Source of the DNA: Nitrospirillum viridazoti CBAmc
Lineage (GTDB): Bacteria > Pseudomonadota > Alphaproteobacteria > Azospirillales > Azospirillaceae
Direction: 5' to 3'
DNA length: 64,000 nucleotides
Assembly: GCF_000730165.1 (NCBI RefSeq)
Contig: NZ_CP022113.1
Location: 1 to 64,000, forward strand
Under the pieces are notes generated by a model. The model saw nothing but the letters and a program-made list of their open reading frames with translations. It was not told the origin of the DNA and did not search any database. The position numbers and the translations under genes were made by a program. The stretch's first letter is position 1, and each line of letters starts with the position of its first letter. Below, in pieces: positions 60,487 through 64,000 of this stretch.

Positions 60487-62898
60487 ATGACAGGAAACTC
60501 GCATTCCGCGCGGGCGCGACGCCTGCTGCTCGCCACGGTAGCCGTCTTGGCGCTGGCCGGCTGCCAGACTGATGGCGGTCACACTGATGGCGGCCACAAG
60601 GCTCCGCTCGCCGCCGCCACGCCATCGGCGCCGCAGGGGCCCGCGTTGATGGGGCAGGCGCCCTATCAATGGAAGAACGTTCAGATCGTGGGCGGCGGCT
60701 TCGTCGACGGCATCGTTTTCCATCCTACCGTGCCCGGCCTGCGCTATGCCCGCACCGACATGGGCGGCGCCTACCGCTGGGACGAGGGGGCCAAGCGCTG
60801 GATCCCCCTGCTGGACTGGGTGTCCTATGCCGACACCAACCTGATGGGCGTGGAAAGCATCGCGCTGGACCCGCACAACCCAGACCGTGTCTACATGGCG
60901 CTGGGCACCTACACCAACCCGCTGGCGCCCACCGGCGCCATCGTGCGCTCCGACGACCGGGGGCGGACCTTCCGCCGCGTCGATGTGCCCATCAAGTTCG
61001 GTGGTAACGAGAACGGTCGTGGCAATGGCGAACGCCTGGCGGTCGACCCCAACGACCCGGACACCCTCTACCTCGGCACCCGCCATGACGGCTTGTGGGT
61101 CAGCCACGACGGTGCGGCCACCTGGTCACGCGCGGCCGGTTTCCCCGACGTGACGGAGGATCTGTCGAAGGAGGTCGCGGCTGGCGTGTCGCCCTGGGCG
61201 CGCGGTGGCTCCGGCTTGGTGTTCGTCATTTTCGATCCCAGAAGCGCGACCAAGGACGGCAAGGGCAGCCGCACCATCTACGTCGGCGCCTCCCTCAAGG
61301 GGCGGGACAACCTGTTCCGCAGCACCGATGGCGGCCGGACCTGGGCGCCGGTGCCGGGCCAGCCCACCGCCAACCGGCCGACGCGCGCCGCCCTCGCCGC
61401 CGATGGCACGCTCTACGTCTCTTACGGCAGCAGCCCCGGCCCCACCCGCATGACCGACGGCGCCGTATGGAAGCTGGACACCCGGCGGGGCAGGTGGACC
61501 GACATCACGCCGGAGAAGCCGGACGCCGCCAAGGGGGCGGCTTTCGGCTATGCCGCCGTGGCGGTGGACGCGCACAATCCCAAGGTGGTCATCGCCAGCT
61601 CCTTCGACCGGCACCGCCAGCCGGGCTCCTACCCCGGCCTGGGGGAGGACATCTTCCGCAGCCTGGATGGCGGCAAGACCTGGCACGGCGTGTTCGGCGG
61701 CCCCCGGGGCGACGGCAAGAACGGCGGCGTCTATGATTACAGCCTGGCGCCCTATGTGAGGCCCACGCCCATCCACTGGCTGTTCGATATCGAGATCGAC
61801 CCCGCCAACCCCGATCACGCCATGTTCACCACCGGCTACGGCGGGTGGGAGACGTTTGATCTCACCGCCGTGGACAAGGGCCAGCCCAGCCACTGGCAGG
61901 TGATGAGCACCGGCATCGAGGAAACGGTGGGCATGGCCTTCAACAGCCCGGTCCAGGGCGCCCCGCTGATTTCCGCCATCGGCGACTATGGCGGATTCGT
62001 GCATTGGGACCTGGACAAGCCGGCGCCGGAGGGCGCTGCCTCCTCGCCCCTGTTCGGCAACACCGACAGCGTGGTGTCGGCGCCGCTGAACCCCGGCGTC
62101 GTGGTGCGCGTGGGCATCCATGATGAACGCTATCCCGCGCCCAACATCGGCTATTCCCTGGATGGCGGCCGCAGCTGGAAGCCGGCGGTGATGCCGGTGC
62201 CGGAGGCCAAGCGTGGCAAGGTCGCCGTCTCCGCCGACGGCGCCACCTGGGTGTGGACGCCGCAGGGCGCGAAGGAAGGCCTGGTGTCCGGCGCCTTCGT
62301 CACCACTGACCACGGCGCTACCTGGACCTCCGCCCAGGGCCTGCCGGACGGTGTGCGGGTGATCGGCGACGCCGTGGATTCCAACACCTTCTACGCCCTG
62401 TCGCTGTTCGACGGGAAACTGTACGTCAGCACCGACCGCGCCGCCCATTTCGAGGCGCGGCCCTTCACCCTGCCCAACGGCCTGCCCACGCCGGCGGCGG
62501 TGCGCAACGGCCGGGGGGATCCGCGTGGCGGCCAGGATGCCCTGTACACCACGCCCGGGCGCAAGGGCGACCTGTGGATCGCCGCCTTCGATGGGCTCTA
62601 TCATGGCACGGCCGATGGCGGGGCCTACACCCGCCTGCCCGGTGTGGAGGAGTTGCACGCCTTCGGCTTCGGCAAGGCCGCGCCCGGGGCCGACATCGCC
62701 GCCCTTTACCTGGTGGGCACCATCGACCGTCAGCGGGGCATCTTCCGCTCCGACGATGCCGGGCGGCATTGGTTGCGGGTGAACGATGACCGGCACCAGT
62801 GGGGTTTGATCCTGCAGGTGTCGGGTGACCCCAAGCGGTATGGCCGCGTCTATGTCGGGACCCATGGCCGGGGTATCGTCTATGGCGATCCCCAATAG
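60487..62898 (+). CDS. GH74-family xyloglucanase-type lipoprotein
   Basis: This 803-residue protein starts with a lipoprotein signal, lipobox 'ALAGC' (Cys26), followed by a short 'TDGGHTDGGH' linker. The rest is a GH74 pair of seven-bladed beta-propellers with sialidase-like repeats ('STDGGRTWAPVPGQP', 'SLDGGRSWKP', 'TTDHGATWTSAQGLP'). The catalytic aspartates of GH74 appear to be Asp91 in 'RYARTDMGGAYRWD' and Asp500 in 'ISAIGDYGGFVH'. The family cuts xyloglucan or releases oligosaccharides from its ends. An in-frame ATG at 60487 with GGGAACGCTG upstream is used. It should be held in the outer membrane or periplasm. No transporter for the products is next to it. Confidence 0.88.
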   Translation: MTGNSHSARARRLLLATVAVLALAGCQTDGGHTDGGHKAPLAAATPSAPQGPALMGQAPYQWKNVQIVGGGFVDGIVFHPTVPGLRYARTDMGGAYRWDEGAKRWIPLLDWVSYADTNLMGVESIALDPHNPDRVYMALGTYTNPLAPTGAIVRSDDRGRTFRRVDVPIKFGGNENGRGNGERLAVDPNDPDTLYLGTRHDGLWVSHDGAATWSRAAGFPDVTEDLSKEVAAGVSPWARGGSGLVFVIFDPRSATKDGKGSRTIYVGASLKGRDNLFRSTDGGRTWAPVPGQPTANRPTRAALAADGTLYVSYGSSPGPTRMTDGAVWKLDTRRGRWTDITPEKPDAAKGAAFGYAAVAVDAHNPKVVIASSFDRHRQPGSYPGLGEDIFRSLDGGKTWHGVFGGPRGDGKNGGVYDYSLAPYVRPTPIHWLFDIEIDPANPDHAMFTTGYGGWETFDLTAVDKGQPSHWQVMSTGIEETVGMAFNSPVQGAPLISAIGDYGGFVHWDLDKPAPEGAASSPLFGNTDSVVSAPLNPGVVVRVGIHDERYPAPNIGYSLDGGRSWKPAVMPVPEAKRGKVAVSADGATWVWTPQGAKEGLVSGAFVTTDHGATWTSAQGLPDGVRVIGDAVDSNTFYALSLFDGKLYVSTDRAAHFEARPFTLPNGLPTPAAVRNGRGDPRGGQDALYTTPGRKGDLWIAAFDGLYHGTADGGAYTRLPGVEELHAFGFGKAAPGADIAALYLVGTIDRQRGIFRSDDAGRHWLRVNDDRHQWGLILQVSGDPKRYGRVYVGTHGRGIVYGDPQ

Positions 62899-62936
62899 GG
62901 CCAAAGCTTGGGAATCATAATTAACCCAAAGGGTTA

Positions 62937-62964
62937 GTGTCGTCCGGGCAGGTCCGGACGACAC
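62937..62964 (+). terminator. Hairpin after the GH74 gene
   Basis: GTGTCGTCCGG and CCGGACGACAC form an 11-bp perfect stem with a 6-nt loop, 39 nt after the GH74 stop. A smaller palindrome TAACCC-aaa-GGGTTA (62922-62936) lies just before it. No T-run follows, so termination is likely but not certain. Confidence 0.55.
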
Positions 62965-63028
62965 CAAGCCCGTATCCCTTGCAGCTTTGCCATTATAAGA
63001 TGGGGTCCACGCCGCAGGACCCCATCCC

Positions 63029-64000
63029 ATGCCGATCCCGCCACCCACGCCGTCCTCATTCCACCACCGTCTCGGCGCCTTCATCCGCCGGCAGCGCCTG
63101 GGCGAGCCCCGCCTGTGGTGGAATGTGCGGCGCAAGCGCTTCTGGGCCGTCCTGCTTATGGCGCTGTACACGCTGGGGGGCTTTTTCGTCGCCCCGCCCG
63201 TGCTGCGGCGGGAAATCGTGGATGTGGTGCAGAAGGCCTTCCAACGTCCTGCCAGTCTGGATGAGGTGCGCGTCAACCCTTACGCCCTCAGTGTGGAGTT
63301 GGGCGGCTTCCGCCTGACGGAGGCTGATGGCGCCCCTCTGCTGGGTTTCGACCGGCTGTATGTCCGCCTGGCGCCCAGCGGACTGCTGCGCTGGGCTTGG
63401 GGCGTCAACGACATCCAGCTGGATGGCCTGAAAGCCACCCTGGTGCGCTATGGCGAGACCGACACCAACATCGGGCGCCTGATCCAGGCCGCCGCCTCTG
63501 GCGATGACCAGGGCAAGGCCGAAGCGCCCAGCCAGGGCTTGCCGCGTCTGCTGATCCATCGCGTGACCATCACCAACGCGGCCGCCGATGTGACCGACCA
63601 GGTGCCGGGCACACCGTTCAAGACCAAGGTCGGCCCCGTCAGCATGGAGTTCAACGACCTCAGCACCCTGCCGGAACGCCAGGGGCAACAGCACCTGCAG
63701 GTGGGACTGGAGGGTGGCGCCACCTTGGAATGGACGGGCACATCCGGCTTGAACCCCATTATGTCCGCCGGCCATGTGGCGGCGCGCGGGCCTTACATTC
63801 CCCTGGCGGCCCGCTATTTCGGCGATGTCTTCAAGGTCACCGTGCCGACCGGCACCCTCGCGGTCGACCTGGACTATCAGGTCAGCCGCCGCGCCGATGG
63901 TGCCTATGCCCTGGCGGTCACCCACGCGGGTGTGGTGGTGCGCGACCTGGCGGTGCATGAGGCCGGGGTGGCGGGGCCTTTCCTGACCCTGCCGGAACTG
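63029..64000 (+). CDS. DUF748/AsmA-like protein, N-terminal part
   Basis: The gene runs off the window; 324 codons are visible without a stop. After a basic N-terminus there is one membrane segment (about residues 43-60, 'FWAVLLMALYTLGGFFVAPP'), then a periplasmic part with 'VRVNPYALSVELGGFRLTEA', 'VNDIQLDGLKATLVRYGETD' and 'INRLIQAA'-like text ('NIGRLIQAAASGDD'), the pattern of DUF748 proteins. These belong to the AsmA-like/TAM group, thought to form long beta-grooves that carry lipids between membranes; direct proof for DUF748 is limited. The ATG at 63029 is the first in frame, with 'GCAGGACC' upstream. Downstream residues are needed to see its end. Confidence 0.78.
   Translation, partial: MPIPPPTPSSFHHRLGAFIRRQRLGEPRLWWNVRRKRFWAVLLMALYTLGGFFVAPPVLRREIVDVVQKAFQRPASLDEVRVNPYALSVELGGFRLTEADGAPLLGFDRLYVRLAPSGLLRWAWGVNDIQLDGLKATLVRYGETDTNIGRLIQAAASGDDQGKAEAPSQGLPRLLIHRVTITNAAADVTDQVPGTPFKTKVGPVSMEFNDLSTLPERQGQQHLQVGLEGGATLEWTGTSGLNPIMSAGHVAARGPYIPLAARYFGDVFKVTVPTGTLAVDLDYQVSRRADGAYALAVTHAGVVVRDLAVHEAGVAGPFLTLPEL

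Overview
The window is a high-GC (about 65-70%) segment that reads like an alphaproteobacterium of the Azospirillaceae/Rhodospirillales type. This is inferred from codon use and gene families (pseudoazurin, NodT-type outer-membrane factor, DSD1-family enzyme, SPINDLY/GT41 transferase, the 'EALEESFPASD' small protein); no rRNA or other phylogenetic marker is present. It also carries a complete plasmid-type replication and partition module: a Rep_3-like initiator, at least twelve iterons, parAB, and four copies of a 16-bp GTT...AAC palindrome. The segment is therefore most likely part of a chromid or megaplasmid.

Layout. 1-1680 (+): the end of a 2,4-dienoyl-CoA reductase, a SnoaL-like protein and a crotonase, then a convergent DSD1-family PLP enzyme (1684-2838, -). 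2909-20615 (-): one co-directional block that starts with a 3477-residue protein built almost wholly of Ser/Thr-rich octapeptides. It continues with a small Pro/Ala-rich protein, a TPR-GT41 (O-GlcNAc-transferase/SPINDLY-like) glycosyltransferase, a SAM-fold protein, a methyltransferase-TPR-GT9-like fusion, a GT2 and a sugar-transferase-fold protein, and ends at a strong intrinsic terminator. 20616-22524: a mostly non-coding, decayed stretch with a stand-alone tail-collar microprotein and the frameshifted remnant of a STAND-ATPase regulator. 22525-26548: rep / iterons / parAB.

26666-31243: pseudoazurin, a membrane protein and a secreted GH127-type beta-L-arabinofuranosidase. 31304-39538 (+): a response regulator and histidine kinase followed by a three-gene RND efflux system (inner-membrane pump, adaptor, outer-membrane factor). 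40056-52502 (+): a 4148-residue RTX-type calcium-binding protein with four N-terminal repeats of about 480 residues and 26 glycine-rich modules. 52567-57943 (-): a chemoreceptor with a sulfotransferase-like gene upstream, then a secreted multicopper oxidase. 58163-64000: adenine deaminase, the manganese exporter MntP behind a yybP-ykoY manganese riboswitch, a small acidic protein, a GH74 xyloglucanase-type lipoprotein and the start of a DUF748/AsmA-like protein.

The most notable system is the minus-strand block 3109-20615. A giant Ser/Thr-rich repeat protein lies directly upstream of a GT41 transferase and several other glycan enzymes, which suggests a dedicated glycosylated surface or secreted protein; this is inference. 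The octads are nested in a precise 912-bp super-repeat (38 octads). Together the two giant repeat genes fill about 23 kb of the 64 kb. GH74 and GH127 enzymes, efflux, chemotaxis and large surface proteins together would fit a plant- or soil-associated life.
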